Assembly (NCBI RefSeq): GCF_003628125.1
Contig: NZ_RBZU01000010.1
Location: forward strand, 62,001 to 126,000
Reading direction: 5' to 3'
Source of the DNA: Pararobbsia silviterrae
Lineage (GTDB): Bacteria > Pseudomonadota > Gammaproteobacteria > Burkholderiales > Burkholderiaceae
DNA: 64,000 nt
Part shown: piece after piece, positions 53,339 through 62,291 of the stretch
Numbering within the stretch: the stretch's first letter is position 1
Layout of the letters: every line of letters starts with the position of its first letter
Program-made: the position numbers and the translations under genes
The notes under the pieces: generated by a model
Database searches by the model: none
What the model was told of the DNA's origin: nothing
Seen by the model: the letters and a program-made list of their open reading frames with translations, nothing else

Positions 53339-55033
53339 TCACGATGCGACGTCGATCCGGTCGTCTTCGCCCATCATGCTGAGGAAACGCCGGGTCAATG
53401 CATGACGCGGGTGTCGAAGCACCTCGTGCGCATGGCCCTGCTCGACGATCGCGCCGCCGCTCATGAACACAACGTGATCCGCGACCTGTTCGGCGAAGCG
53501 CAACTGATGCGTCGAGATCATCATCGTGAGGCCGTCTTCGAGCGCGAGGCGTCGAATGACGTCGAGCACTTCGCCGACGCGTTCGGGGTCGAGCGCCGAG
53601 GTCGGCTCGTCGAGCAGCAGCACGCGCGGGTTCGGCGCGAGCGCGCGCGCAATGGCCACGCGCTGTTGCTGGCCGCCCGATAAATGGCGCGGCAACGCGT
53701 CGGCGCGATGACCGAGGCCGACACGATCGAGCAATGCACGCGCGCGCCGTTCGGCTTCGTCAGCCGGTACGCCGAACACCCATCGCAACGGACCCGCGAT
53801 GTTCTCGCACGCGCTCAGATGACTGAACAGATTGAAGTGCTGAAACACCATGCCCACGCCGACGCTGGCACGTTCGTTGGCGATGTCGTGTTGGGTCATG
53901 GGCCGCCCGTCGACACGAAAACCGAGACGCCGGCCGCCGACGCGGATCTCGCCCGCGTCCCACTGTTCGAGGTGATTGATGCAACGCAGGAGCGTGCTCT
54001 TGCCCGACCCGCTCGGTCCGAGCACGACGACGACTTCGCCGGTACGCACCGTCAAGTCGAAACCGTCAAGCACCGATTGCGGACCATAGCGCTTCGAGAG
54101 TCCTGTGATCTGAACGGACGGAAGCTGGTGTTCGAGCAACGCATCGCGTTGCGCGCGTTCGAACGCCGTGCGCACGGCCGCGTGTCGCGGCGTCGCGTGC
54201 GCCGGGTCGATCGTTGCGACCGCGCCCGAATCCACGTCCGTGGAATCGGATCGGTTGCCCGGTCTCGACGCCGATATCGGCGTCGAGGCGGATACGGGGT
54301 CTTCCGCGGGCTCCGGGGTCGGCGGGATCGCCGCCGTGGCCGCGCGGCGCCACGGCAGCAAGCGGGCAAAGCGCGTCGCGTGCTCGCGGTCGAGATCGAG
54401 CGCCGCTTCGGCGATCAGCTGGATCACGGCGATCGCGCCGGTCAGCACGAGATACATGAGCCCCGATGCGAAGAAGATCGAAAAGAAGTCGAACGTCGAG
54501 GAAGCAAGCTGCGTGCTGCGCAGCGTGAGTTCGTCGACCGCGATGACCGACGCGAGCGACGAATTCTTGAGCGCGCTGACCGATTCGTTACCGAGCGCCG
54601 GCACGATGGATCGGATTGCCTGAGGCGCGATCACGCGGCGCATCAGAATCGACGGGGTCATGCCGAGCGCTTGTCCCGCGAGCGATTGCCCGCGTTCGAC
54701 GCCGAGCACGCCCGAGCGCAGGATCTCGGCGATGAACGGCCCTTCGTTGGCCGCGAGCGCGAGTCCCGCCGCGCCGAGCGCGCTGAGCTTGATGCCGATG
54801 TGCGGCAGCGCGTCGTAAGCAAAGACAAGCTGCAATATCAGCGGCGTGCCGCGAAAAATCACCGTGTAGCCGCGCGCGACGGCGGCAAGCGGACCGATGC
54901 GGCTCAACTGCATCGCCGCGAGCACGAGCCCCACGAGCACGCCGCCCGCGAGACCCAGTGCGGTGACGGCGACCGTGAAGCCGATGCCGCGCAGCAGATA
55001 CGGCAAGCCGAGATAGTGCAGGAACAGTTCCAT
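53339..55033 (-). CDS. Amino-acid-type ABC transporter, permease fused to ATPase
   Basis: The 564-residue protein has residues about 1-225 as a His/Glu-type permease (YTVIFRGTPLILQ, VIAPQAIRSIVPALGNE), then a Pro/Ala/Ser/Asp-rich linker (about 230-300). The rest is an ABC ATPase with Walker A GPSGSGKST, signature LSGGQQQRVAIARAL and Walker B VLLLDEPTSALDP. Fused permease-ATPase subunits are known in this ABC family but uncommon. ATG 55033 overlaps the binding-protein stop (TAATG). The substrate is probably an amide or polar amino acid, judged from the amidase gene that follows. Confidence 0.9.
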   Translation of the reverse strand: MELFLHYLGLPYLLRGIGFTVAVTALGLAGGVLVGLVLAAMQLSRIGPLAAVARGYTVIFRGTPLILQLVFAYDALPHIGIKLSALGAAGLALAANEGPFIAEILRSGVLGVERGQSLAGQALGMTPSILMRRVIAPQAIRSIVPALGNESVSALKNSSLASVIAVDELTLRSTQLASSTFDFFSIFFASGLMYLVLTGAIAVIQLIAEAALDLDREHATRFARLLPWRRAATAAIPPTPEPAEDPVSASTPISASRPGNRSDSTDVDSGAVATIDPAHATPRHAAVRTAFERAQRDALLEHQLPSVQITGLSKRYGPQSVLDGFDLTVRTGEVVVVLGPSGSGKSTLLRCINHLEQWDAGEIRVGGRRLGFRVDGRPMTQHDIANERASVGVGMVFQHFNLFSHLSACENIAGPLRWVFGVPADEAERRARALLDRVGLGHRADALPRHLSGGQQQRVAIARALAPNPRVLLLDEPTSALDPERVGEVLDVIRRLALEDGLTMMISTHQLRFAEQVADHVVFMSGGAIVEQGHAHEVLRHPRHALTRRFLSMMGEDDRIDVAS

Positions 55034-55971
55034 TAGTTCGACACGATCAGCTTGGGCGCTTCGAGGTTGTCTTCGCCAAGCGACCATTTCTTGAGCAGAT
55101 CGGTCTGGATGCCGGCTTTCTGGATCGCGACGAGCGCGTCCATGACGGCCGAGCGGAATTCAGGCTGGCCCTTGGGCACCGCGATGCCGACCGAATAGGG
55201 CAACGTGACGGCCGTGGCCTTTTCGAGCTTGTCCGGATACGCCTTGACGGCCTGATCCACCGTGTTCACGTCGTTGATATAGGTGTCGGCGCGGCCGGCG
55301 AGGATCGCCTGGATGCAGTTGGCGTTGTTGTCGTAGAGCTGGATCGACGGTTCCGGCTTGCCGGCGGCCTTGCATGCGCCGGCCAGGTTCTGGATCAACG
55401 GCACTTCGACGTAGCCTGTGTTTTCCGCCGCGGTCGTGCCGCACATCGTCGTGTTGATGCCGCTGATCTTTTTCGGGTTGCCCTTGGCGACGAGCACGCC
55501 GTCGAACACCTTCGAATACGTGATGAAATCGGCGGCCTTCGCACGATCTTCGGTCGCGTAGATATCGGAGATCACGATGTCGGCCTGCCCGCTTTGAAGC
55601 GTGGTCAGCAGGGCTGCGAACGTGACGGGCTTGTACGTCATTTTGAAACCGAGGCAGTTACCGATCGATTCGCCGAGATCGATATCGAAGCCGATGTATT
55701 GGCTCGGATCGTTCGGATCGAGCGCCTCGTATCCCGGTGTGTGCGGGTTGATCGCGTTGACGAGCGTCTTACCTTTGAACTGCGGATACTTCGCCTGCAA
55801 TGCCTTGCACGCTTCGGGCGCCGGCGCGCCGGCGGCGTGCGCACGGCCCGAGACCAACAGGGCGGCAAGACAGACGATGGCGAGCACGAGCTCGCGCCAA
55901 TGGCGCGCGAGGCCGCGGGTGTCGCCGGTGTCGCGCCTGGCGTGTACGTGTTCGACGAGAGTGAGGTCCAT
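55033..55971 (-). CDS. Amino-acid-type ABC substrate-binding protein
   Basis: The 312-residue type II periplasmic-binding protein (SBP_bac_3) has a long charged N-terminus before its signal sequence (about 28-48, ending GRAHAAG). It has YIGFDIDLGESIG, GQADIVISDIYATEDRAKAADFITYS and YSVGIAVPKGQPEFRSAV. It contains several Cys (KAL, GNCLGF, MCGTT, GACKA and ANC contexts), more than usual. AGGAG precedes ATG 55971. It is first in the operon with the fused permease/ATPase and amidase. Confidence 0.88.
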   Translation of the reverse strand: MDLTLVEHVHARRDTGDTRGLARHWRELVLAIVCLAALLVSGRAHAAGAPAPEACKALQAKYPQFKGKTLVNAINPHTPGYEALDPNDPSQYIGFDIDLGESIGNCLGFKMTYKPVTFAALLTTLQSGQADIVISDIYATEDRAKAADFITYSKVFDGVLVAKGNPKKISGINTTMCGTTAAENTGYVEVPLIQNLAGACKAAGKPEPSIQLYDNNANCIQAILAGRADTYINDVNTVDQAVKAYPDKLEKATAVTLPYSVGIAVPKGQPEFRSAVMDALVAIQKAGIQTDLLKKWSLGEDNLEAPKLIVSN

Positions 55972-56294
55972 CCCGAGGCTCCTGAGCGGCGAATGTCAGT
56001 GGCTCACCCCATGTGAGCCTTGTTGCATCGCTTCAGCGCAAGCGTAGATAGACGAAATTGGCGGGACTTGACCGTAGGCGCACAAAAGCTTGGACGGGGG
56101 TGAAGGCGGCCGCGCCGGCACCGCCGACGCCGTGCGCGAGCCTGAAGGCCGTCACGGGGCCGCACGCCTGTGCACGCGCGACACGCCGACGGTGCGGCCG
56201 TCGATCCGCGCGGTCGGCGAAACGATGCGCTTGCCCGCCCGATTTTGTCGTTCGATGATGCGGGCGATCTTCGATATCGAACAGGGAGTCGCCG
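55972..56294. other. Divergent intergenic region, amide importer / amidohydrolase
   Basis: These 323 bases separate divergent starts. Apart from the inverted repeat at 56001-56019 I see no clear regulatory element and no gene. Confidence 0.45.
56001..56019. promoter_or_regulatory. Inverted repeat upstream of the amide-importer operon
   Basis: GGCTCAC, five bases, GTGAGCC is a perfect 7-bp inverted repeat starting 30 bases upstream of the binding-protein ATG. Its position suits an operator or a leader hairpin. Confidence 0.5.
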
Positions 56295-57665
56295 ATGAAA
56301 CGGCAAGTGTTGTGGGCGGATTTCGTGTTGCCGATGACGGACGGCAATCCCGTCATCGAGAACGGCGCGGTCGTGGTGGGCGACGATGGACGGATCGAAT
56401 CCGTCGGCGCGGCCGATGAACTGATCGCCCGCTACCCGGACGCATCCGTGAGACGGCTCGACAAACGCGTGCTGATGCCGGGCCTCATCAACGCGCATTG
56501 CCATTCGGGCCTGCTGCGCGGCACGGCCGAAGGTCTTCCGGTCTGGGACTGGCTCCAGCAGTTCATCGACCCGATGCATCGCGTGATCGAACCGCGCGAG
56601 GCCGAGGCCGCATCGTGGCTCTGCTACGCCGAAGCGCTGCTGTCGGGGACCACGACGATCGTCGATATGTGGCGGCATATGCACGGCAGCGCGCGCGCCG
56701 CGAGCGAACTCGGCATTCGCGCGGTGCTCGTGCCGTATGTCGCCGAGCATCCCGAACATGACTACTTCGAGACGCTCGACAGCAACGAGCGGCTCATCGA
56801 GTCATGGCACGGGGGCGCGGGCGGGCGCGTGAACGTCTGGGTCGGTCTCGAACATATGTTCTATGCCGTGCCCGACGCATGGAAGCGCGCGGTCGCCATG
56901 AGCCGCGCACATCGCGTCGGACTGCACACGCATAGCGGCGAGAGCCGCTTCGATGTCGAGGAGACGCAACGGCGTTATGGCGTGCGGCCCGTCGAGGCGC
57001 TCGAACGATTCGGCTTGCTCGATGCGCATCATGTGCTGCTTGCGCATTGCGTCTGGTTGTCCGATGCCGAGATCGAGCGGCTTGCGGCGCGCGGCGTCGG
57101 CGTCGCGCATAACCCCGTCAGCAATATGAAGCTCGCGAGCGGCGCGGCGCCCGTCGAGAAGCTGCTCGCCGCAGGTGTGGCCGTCGGGCTCGGCACCGAC
57201 GGCGAAAAGGAGAACAACAACCTCGACGTGTTCGAGGAAATGAAGACCGCATCGTTGATGGCGAAGCTCTCGCGGCTCGACGCGGCCGCGCTCGATGCGT
57301 GGTCGGTCTGCCGGATGGCGACATCGACCGGCGCGCGCGCGCTCGGCATGGATGCGCAGATCGGTTCGCTCGAACCGGGCAAGGCCGCCGATCTGATCGC
57401 GGTGCGCACCGATACGCCGCGCATGACGCCGCTGATGCGCGGGCGCTGGTCGAATCTGCATCACAACCTCGTGCATGCGGTCCAGGGCGGCGATGTCGAC
57501 CTCACGATGGTCGCGGGCCGCATCGTCGTCGACGGCGGACGTCTGCTCAGCGCCGACCTTCAGGCATTGATCGAGCATGTCAACGATCTCGCGCCGGGCT
57601 TGTTCGAGCGGCGCGACGCATGGCTCGCTTCGAACGAGGCGAAGTTCGGGCTCAACGAAGCATGA
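56295..57665 (+). CDS. Amidohydrolase / deaminase of the TrzN-AtzB-SsnA type
   Basis: The 456-residue TIM-barrel metal hydrolase has metal ligands HxH in INAHCHSG, His in LHTHSGE and HCVWL, and Asp in LGTDGEKENNN. That region usually reads GTDG-x-x-SNNNLD; here Glu precedes NNN. Related enzymes deaminate guanine, MTA or adenosylhomocysteine, or dechlorinate and deaminate triazines. The substrate cannot be assigned. GGGAG precedes ATG 56295. It is divergent from the amide importer and 325 bases before the Liv-type transporter, so it may process what the latter brings in. Confidence 0.88.
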   Translation: MKRQVLWADFVLPMTDGNPVIENGAVVVGDDGRIESVGAADELIARYPDASVRRLDKRVLMPGLINAHCHSGLLRGTAEGLPVWDWLQQFIDPMHRVIEPREAEAASWLCYAEALLSGTTTIVDMWRHMHGSARAASELGIRAVLVPYVAEHPEHDYFETLDSNERLIESWHGGAGGRVNVWVGLEHMFYAVPDAWKRAVAMSRAHRVGLHTHSGESRFDVEETQRRYGVRPVEALERFGLLDAHHVLLAHCVWLSDAEIERLAARGVGVAHNPVSNMKLASGAAPVEKLLAAGVAVGLGTDGEKENNNLDVFEEMKTASLMAKLSRLDAAALDAWSVCRMATSTGARALGMDAQIGSLEPGKAADLIAVRTDTPRMTPLMRGRWSNLHHNLVHAVQGGDVDLTMVAGRIVVDGGRLLSADLQALIEHVNDLAPGLFERRDAWLASNEAKFGLNEA

Positions 57666-57990
57666 TCGGACCCGCGCGTTGCGTTCAAGCATCCGCTGCG
57701 CGCCCCCCCTTCTTCCCCCTAGGTAAAAATCCCGATCCCCCGCCGTCGCGCCTTGCCCACCAAGGCCGGTGGCGATTTCGACGGCCGTGAATGTCCGGCT
57801 CGCACATTTTCGCGTCCGAAAGTGACCTCGCATTTGTGTTTCCCAGCCCTTAACATCGGCCGAACCCCCGCTTATCAGCGCGCACTGAATCTCGAGCTTG
57901 TCCGGTACGACCCGCAGTCATGCGGCGATGCTTTACACGTGGTTGCGAAATCGAGCCAAGAATCGATGACACACACATCGGAGACATCGA
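57666..57990. other. Intergenic region upstream of the Liv-type operon
   Basis: No gene is seen in 325 bases. A C-rich stretch (57699-57760) is followed by more AT-balanced sequence that should hold the promoter of the binding-protein gene. TTAACA (57851-57856) is a possible -35 but no good -10 follows it. Confidence 0.35.
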
Positions 57991-59235
57991 ATGAAAAACA
58001 TGCGTTCGTTGATGGTGGGCGCCACCGCGTGCATCGCGCTGGCATCGGGCGCCGTTTCGGCGGAAACGGTCAAAATCGCGTTCATTGACCCGCTGTCCGG
58101 GCTGATGGGCTCGCTCGGGGCCAACGAACTCAAAAGCTGGCAATACATCGCCGACGTCGCGAATCAGCAGGACTGGACCGGCGGCCCCAAGCTCGAAGTC
58201 GTGGGCTTCGACAACAATCTCTCGCCCCAGCAAAGCCTCACGCTGCTCAACGAAGCCGCCGATCAAGGCATTCGCTATATCGTCCAAGGCAACGGATCCT
58301 CGGTCGGCATGGCGCTCGAAGACGCCGTCTCGCGCTACAACGAGCGCAACCCCGGCAAGGAACTCATCTACCTGAACTACGCCGCGGTCGACCCCGCGAT
58401 GACCAACGCCAAGTGCGACTACTGGCATTTCGCCTTCGACGCGAACTCCGATATGAAAATGGAGGCCCTGACGACATTTCTCGCCAAGGACCCGCACGTC
58501 AAGAAGGTCTACCTGATCAATCAGGACTATTCGTTCGGTCATGACGTGTCCGCCAAGGCGCAGGAAGCCCTCAAGCGCAAGCGCGCGGACATCGAGATCG
58601 TCGGCGACGATTTCCATCCGCTGGCCAAGGTCAAGGACTTCTCGCCGTACGCGAGCAAGATCAAGGCGTCGGGCGCCGATACGGTCATCACGGGCAACTG
58701 GGGCAGCGACCTCGCGCTGCTGGTCAAGGCCAGCAAGGACGCCGGCGTCACCGCGAACTACTACACGTACTACGCCCCCACGACAGGCGTGCCGACCGCG
58801 ATGGGCGCGGCCGGCGCCGAACACGTCAAATACATCGGCTATTTCGGCCCCAATACGCCGGGCAACCCGCCTCAGGCCGCTCAGATCTTCGACGGCTTCA
58901 AGAAGAAATACAACGACGACTTCTACGTGATGGCGTCCTATACCGCGATTGCGATGCTGAGCCAGGCCATCAAGCAAACGCACTCGGCCGATCCGGTAAA
59001 AGTCGCCCATGCGCTCGAAGGCATGAAGACCCAGAGCCTGAACGGCACCGTCGAAATGCGCGCGGCCGACCACCAGTTGCAACAGCCGCTCGTGATCAGC
59101 ACCTGGGTCAAAGCCGACGGCAAGGACATCAAGTACGACCAGGAAGGAACCGGCTACGGCTGGCGCACCGATGCCGTCTTGCCCGCCGCCGCCGCAAGCC
59201 TGCCGACCACATGCCAGATGAAGCGCCCGCAATAA
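57991..59235 (+). CDS. Liv-type ABC substrate-binding protein
   Basis: The 414-residue Peripla_BP_6-type protein has a signal peptide (about 1-24, VSAE). It starts VKIAFIDPLSGLMGSLG and has NQDYSFGHDVSAKAQEALKR, GNWGSDLALLVKASKDAG and YVMASYTAIAMLSQAI. The family binds branched-chain amino acids, short amides, urea or aromatic compounds. GGAGA precedes ATG 57991. It is the first gene of a five-gene transporter with all subunits in order. The nearby amidases and amidohydrolase make a nitrogenous ligand more likely than leucine, by inference. Confidence 0.9.
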   Translation: MKNMRSLMVGATACIALASGAVSAETVKIAFIDPLSGLMGSLGANELKSWQYIADVANQQDWTGGPKLEVVGFDNNLSPQQSLTLLNEAADQGIRYIVQGNGSSVGMALEDAVSRYNERNPGKELIYLNYAAVDPAMTNAKCDYWHFAFDANSDMKMEALTTFLAKDPHVKKVYLINQDYSFGHDVSAKAQEALKRKRADIEIVGDDFHPLAKVKDFSPYASKIKASGADTVITGNWGSDLALLVKASKDAGVTANYYTYYAPTTGVPTAMGAAGAEHVKYIGYFGPNTPGNPPQAAQIFDGFKKKYNDDFYVMASYTAIAMLSQAIKQTHSADPVKVAHALEGMKTQSLNGTVEMRAADHQLQQPLVISTWVKADGKDIKYDQEGTGYGWRTDAVLPAAAASLPTTCQMKRPQ

Positions 59236-59256
59236 GCCGATAAGCCGGACTCGCAC

Positions 59257-60204
59257 GTGGAATTCTTCACGATCTCGCTGCTGAACGGCATCAGCTACGG
59301 ACTGCTGCTGTTCCTGCTGTCATCGGGGCTCACGCTGATCTTCAGCATGATGGGCGTGCTCAATTTCGCGCACGCGAGCTTCTATATGCTGGGCGCGTAT
59401 TTCGCGTATGCGATCGCCGGCAAGATCGGCTTCTGGCCGGCGCTCGTCATCGCGCCGTGCCTCGTCGTGTGCGTCGGCGCGCTCGTCGAACGCTTCGGGT
59501 TACGGACCGTCCACAAGTACGGACACGTCGCCGAATTGCTGTTCACGTTCGGTCTCGCCTATCTGATCGAGGAGGCCGTCAAACTCGCCTGGGGTCAGGC
59601 CGTCGTGCCCTACCGGATTCCGCCCGAACTCGACGGCCCGCTGTTCCACGTCTTCACGTCGACGTTTCCCAAGTACCGCGCTTTCATGATGCTCGTGTCC
59701 GTATTGATGCTCGGCGCGATGTACGTCACCCTGACCCGCACGCGCATCGGACTCGTGATCCAGGCCGCATTGACGCATCCGCAGATGGTCGAGGCGCTCG
59801 GCCACAACGTGCAGCGCGTGTTCATGCTTGTTTTCGCGGGCGGCGCGGCGCTCGCGGGACTCGCGGGCGTGATCGGCGGCAACGCGTTCGTCACCGCGCC
59901 GTCGATGGCCAGCTCGGTCGGCACCATCGTCTTTGTCGTGGTCGTCGTGGGCGGGATGGGTTCGCTTGGCGGCGCATTCATCGCCTCGCTGCTGATCGGC
60001 CTGCTGCAGACCTTCGCGGTCGCCATCGATGCGTCGCTCGCCGATCTCTTCGCGCGGTTCGGCGTTCACGTGACGAGCACGACACTGTTGTCTTCGGTAT
60101 GGAAGCTCAGCGTGTCCCAGATCGCACCGGTGCTGCCCTATCTGCTGATGGTCGTGATGCTGATCGTGCGTCCCCGCGGCCTCATGGGCACCCGTGAAGG
60201 CTAG
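59257..60204 (+). CDS. Liv-type ABC transporter permease, LivH group
   Basis: The 315-residue inner-membrane protein has about eight helices and the LivH patterns GISYGLLLFLLSSGLTLIF, VLNFAHASFYMLGAYF and GGMGSLGGAFIASLLIG. It starts at GTG 59257, 21 bases after the binding-protein stop. It forms the transmembrane channel with the LivM-group subunit encoded next, which starts three bases after its stop. Confidence 0.9.
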   Translation: MEFFTISLLNGISYGLLLFLLSSGLTLIFSMMGVLNFAHASFYMLGAYFAYAIAGKIGFWPALVIAPCLVVCVGALVERFGLRTVHKYGHVAELLFTFGLAYLIEEAVKLAWGQAVVPYRIPPELDGPLFHVFTSTFPKYRAFMMLVSVLMLGAMYVTLTRTRIGLVIQAALTHPQMVEALGHNVQRVFMLVFAGGAALAGLAGVIGGNAFVTAPSMASSVGTIVFVVVVVGGMGSLGGAFIASLLIGLLQTFAVAIDASLADLFARFGVHVTSTTLLSSVWKLSVSQIAPVLPYLLMVVMLIVRPRGLMGTREG

Positions 60205-60207
60205 ATC

Positions 60208-61521
60208 ATGAAAACGTCGACGCCGCACCCGTACGAGCCGGCCTCCGCGCACCTCCCCTCGCGCTCGCGCCGCCGTTCGCTCGCGCGCTGCGCGATCTGG
60301 GGTTTGACGGCCTTGGTCATGCTCGTGCTGCCGCTGTGCTTCCCCGGACGATTCGCCACCGCGCTGCTGTCGCAAATGGGGATCATGATCATCTTCGCGC
60401 TCTCGTACAACATGCTGCTCGGTCAGACCGGCATGCTGTCGTTCGGCCATGCGATCTATTCGGGCCTCGGCGCGTTCGTCGCCGTGCATGTGCTCAATCG
60501 CATCGGCGCGGGCGACTTCGCGTGGCCGGTCTCGCTTCTGCCGCTCGTCGGCGGTCTCGGCGGTGCGTTTTTCGGCGTGGTGTTCGGCTATGTGACGACA
60601 CGCAAATCCGGCACCACGTTCGCGATGATCACACTCGGCATCGGCGAGATGGTGTACGCGAGCGCCTTGATGTTCCCCGATTTCTTCGGCGGCGAAGGCG
60701 GCATCTCGACGAACCGCGTCGTGGGTCACGCGGTGCTCGGCATCTCATACGGCCCGGCGCGTCAGGTGTACTACCTGATCGCGGTCTGGTGCCTGTTGTC
60801 GATGATCGCGATGTACGCGTGGACGCAAACGCCGCTGGGCCGCATCGCGAACGCCGTGCGCGACAATCCCGAACGCGCCGAATTCATCGGTTACGACACG
60901 CAACGCGTGCGCTATCTCGTCATGATCCTGTCGGCGTTCTTCGCCGGCATTGCCGGCGGCCTGTCGGTCATCAACTTCGAGATCGTGACGTCCGAAAACG
61001 TCGGCGCGGTGCAATCGGGCGGCGTGCTGCTCGCCACCTTCATCGGCGGCAGCGGCGTGTTCTTCGGGCCCGTCATCGGCGCGGTCCTGTTCGTGTTGTT
61101 CGCCTTGGCACTATCGAGCCTGACGCATGCATGGCTGCTCTATCTGGGGCTGTTCTTCGTGTTGATGGTCATGTTCGTACCCGGCGGCATCGCGAGTCTC
61201 ATAATCAAGCAAGCGCCGTTGATCGCCGCGCGCAAGATTGACCGCATGGTGCCTTCGTATTCGATCGCGCTCGGCGCCGGTCTCGTCGTGCTCGCGGCCT
61301 TGATCCTGACCGTCGAAATCGTCTACAAGCTCCAGATGGACAGCGACAACGGCACCGGCATGACGCTCGCGGGATTCGCGTTCGACGCCGCCTCGTTCAA
61401 GCCTTGGGCCGTCGCGGCGGCGCTCTGGGTCGTCGGCGGGCTCTGCGCACGAACGGCGATTTCGCGCGTGCGGCGCGCCTGGGACGCGGTACAAACCGAC
61501 ATCGCGGGAGGCGGCGCATGA
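60208..61521 (+). CDS. Liv-type ABC transporter permease, LivM group, with extended C-terminus
   Basis: The 437-residue protein is longer than typical LivM (about 330-360). The core has LSYNMLLGQTGMLSFGHAI and AVRDNPERAEFIGYDTQRVRY (coupling region). After the usual end at about residue 345 there are two extra hydrophobic segments (about 355-375 and 400-418) of unknown purpose. Its stop overlaps the LivG-type start (ATGA at 61518-61521). Confidence 0.9.
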   Translation: MKTSTPHPYEPASAHLPSRSRRRSLARCAIWGLTALVMLVLPLCFPGRFATALLSQMGIMIIFALSYNMLLGQTGMLSFGHAIYSGLGAFVAVHVLNRIGAGDFAWPVSLLPLVGGLGGAFFGVVFGYVTTRKSGTTFAMITLGIGEMVYASALMFPDFFGGEGGISTNRVVGHAVLGISYGPARQVYYLIAVWCLLSMIAMYAWTQTPLGRIANAVRDNPERAEFIGYDTQRVRYLVMILSAFFAGIAGGLSVINFEIVTSENVGAVQSGGVLLATFIGGSGVFFGPVIGAVLFVLFALALSSLTHAWLLYLGLFFVLMVMFVPGGIASLIIKQAPLIAARKIDRMVPSYSIALGAGLVVLAALILTVEIVYKLQMDSDNGTGMTLAGFAFDAASFKPWAVAAALWVVGGLCARTAISRVRRAWDAVQTDIAGGGA

Positions 61522-62291
61522 CCGCGGCACTCGAATTGTGCGCAGTGCGCAAACAGTTCGGCGCAACGGAGATCATCCGCGGCATCGATCTGAGCATACC
61601 GAAAGGCGAACGCCATGCGCTGATCGGCCCCAACGGCGCGGGCAAGTCGACGACCTTCAATCTGATCTCGGGACGCAGCACGCCGAGTTCGGGCTCGGTC
61701 AAGCTCAACGGCGTCGAGATCGGTGGTCTTCCGCCGTATGCGGTCAATCGCCTGGGTTTGTCGCGCAGTTTTCAGATCACGAATATCTTTCATCGCTTGT
61801 CCGTCTTCGAGAATTTGCGCTGTGCCGTGTTGTGGTCGCTCGGCTACCGGTATTCGTTCTGGCATCGACTCGCGGCGCTGCGCGACGCGCGCGAGCGCGC
61901 CGACGCGGTGCTCGAACGCATCGGCCTGCAACGCGTGCGCGACACGCAGGCGGGCTTGCTGACCTATGCCGAACAACGTGCGCTCGAAATCGGCATCACG
62001 ATCGCGAGCGGCGCCGACGTGATCCTGCTCGATGAACCGACGGCCGGCATGAGCCGTTCGGAAACGGATCATGCGGTCGAGCTGATCCGCACGGTGACCG
62101 AGGGGAAAACCTTGGTGATGGTCGAGCACGATATGGGCGTGGTATTCGACCTCGCGGACCGCATCTCGGTGCTCGTGTATGGCGAGATCATCGCGACGGG
62201 CACCCCGGACGCGATCCGCAACGACAGCACGGTGCAGGAGGCCTATCTCGGCACGACGCTCGATACGGATCAGGCCGGAGGCGCGCACTGA
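61518..62291 (+). CDS. Liv-type ABC transporter ATPase, LivG group
   Basis: The 257-residue ATPase has Walker A GPNGAGKST, a signature read as LTYAEQRALEIG (canonical LSYGEQR) and Walker B VILLDEPTAGM, followed by VEHDMGVVFDLADR. All catalytic residues are present. It overlaps both neighbours (ATGA at its start, TGATG at its end), so subunit amounts are coupled. It pairs with the LivF-group ATPase, whose Walker A is altered. Confidence 0.91.
   Translation: MTAALELCAVRKQFGATEIIRGIDLSIPKGERHALIGPNGAGKSTTFNLISGRSTPSSGSVKLNGVEIGGLPPYAVNRLGLSRSFQITNIFHRLSVFENLRCAVLWSLGYRYSFWHRLAALRDARERADAVLERIGLQRVRDTQAGLLTYAEQRALEIGITIASGADVILLDEPTAGMSRSETDHAVELIRTVTEGKTLVMVEHDMGVVFDLADRISVLVYGEIIATGTPDAIRNDSTVQEAYLGTTLDTDQAGGAH

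Noticed and set aside
56295..57665. Assigning the amidohydrolase as MTA/SAH deaminase of the mtn pathway
   Set aside because: It lies 9 kb away from the mtn operon beside amide and Liv-type transporters, and its GTDG block differs; the substrate stays open.
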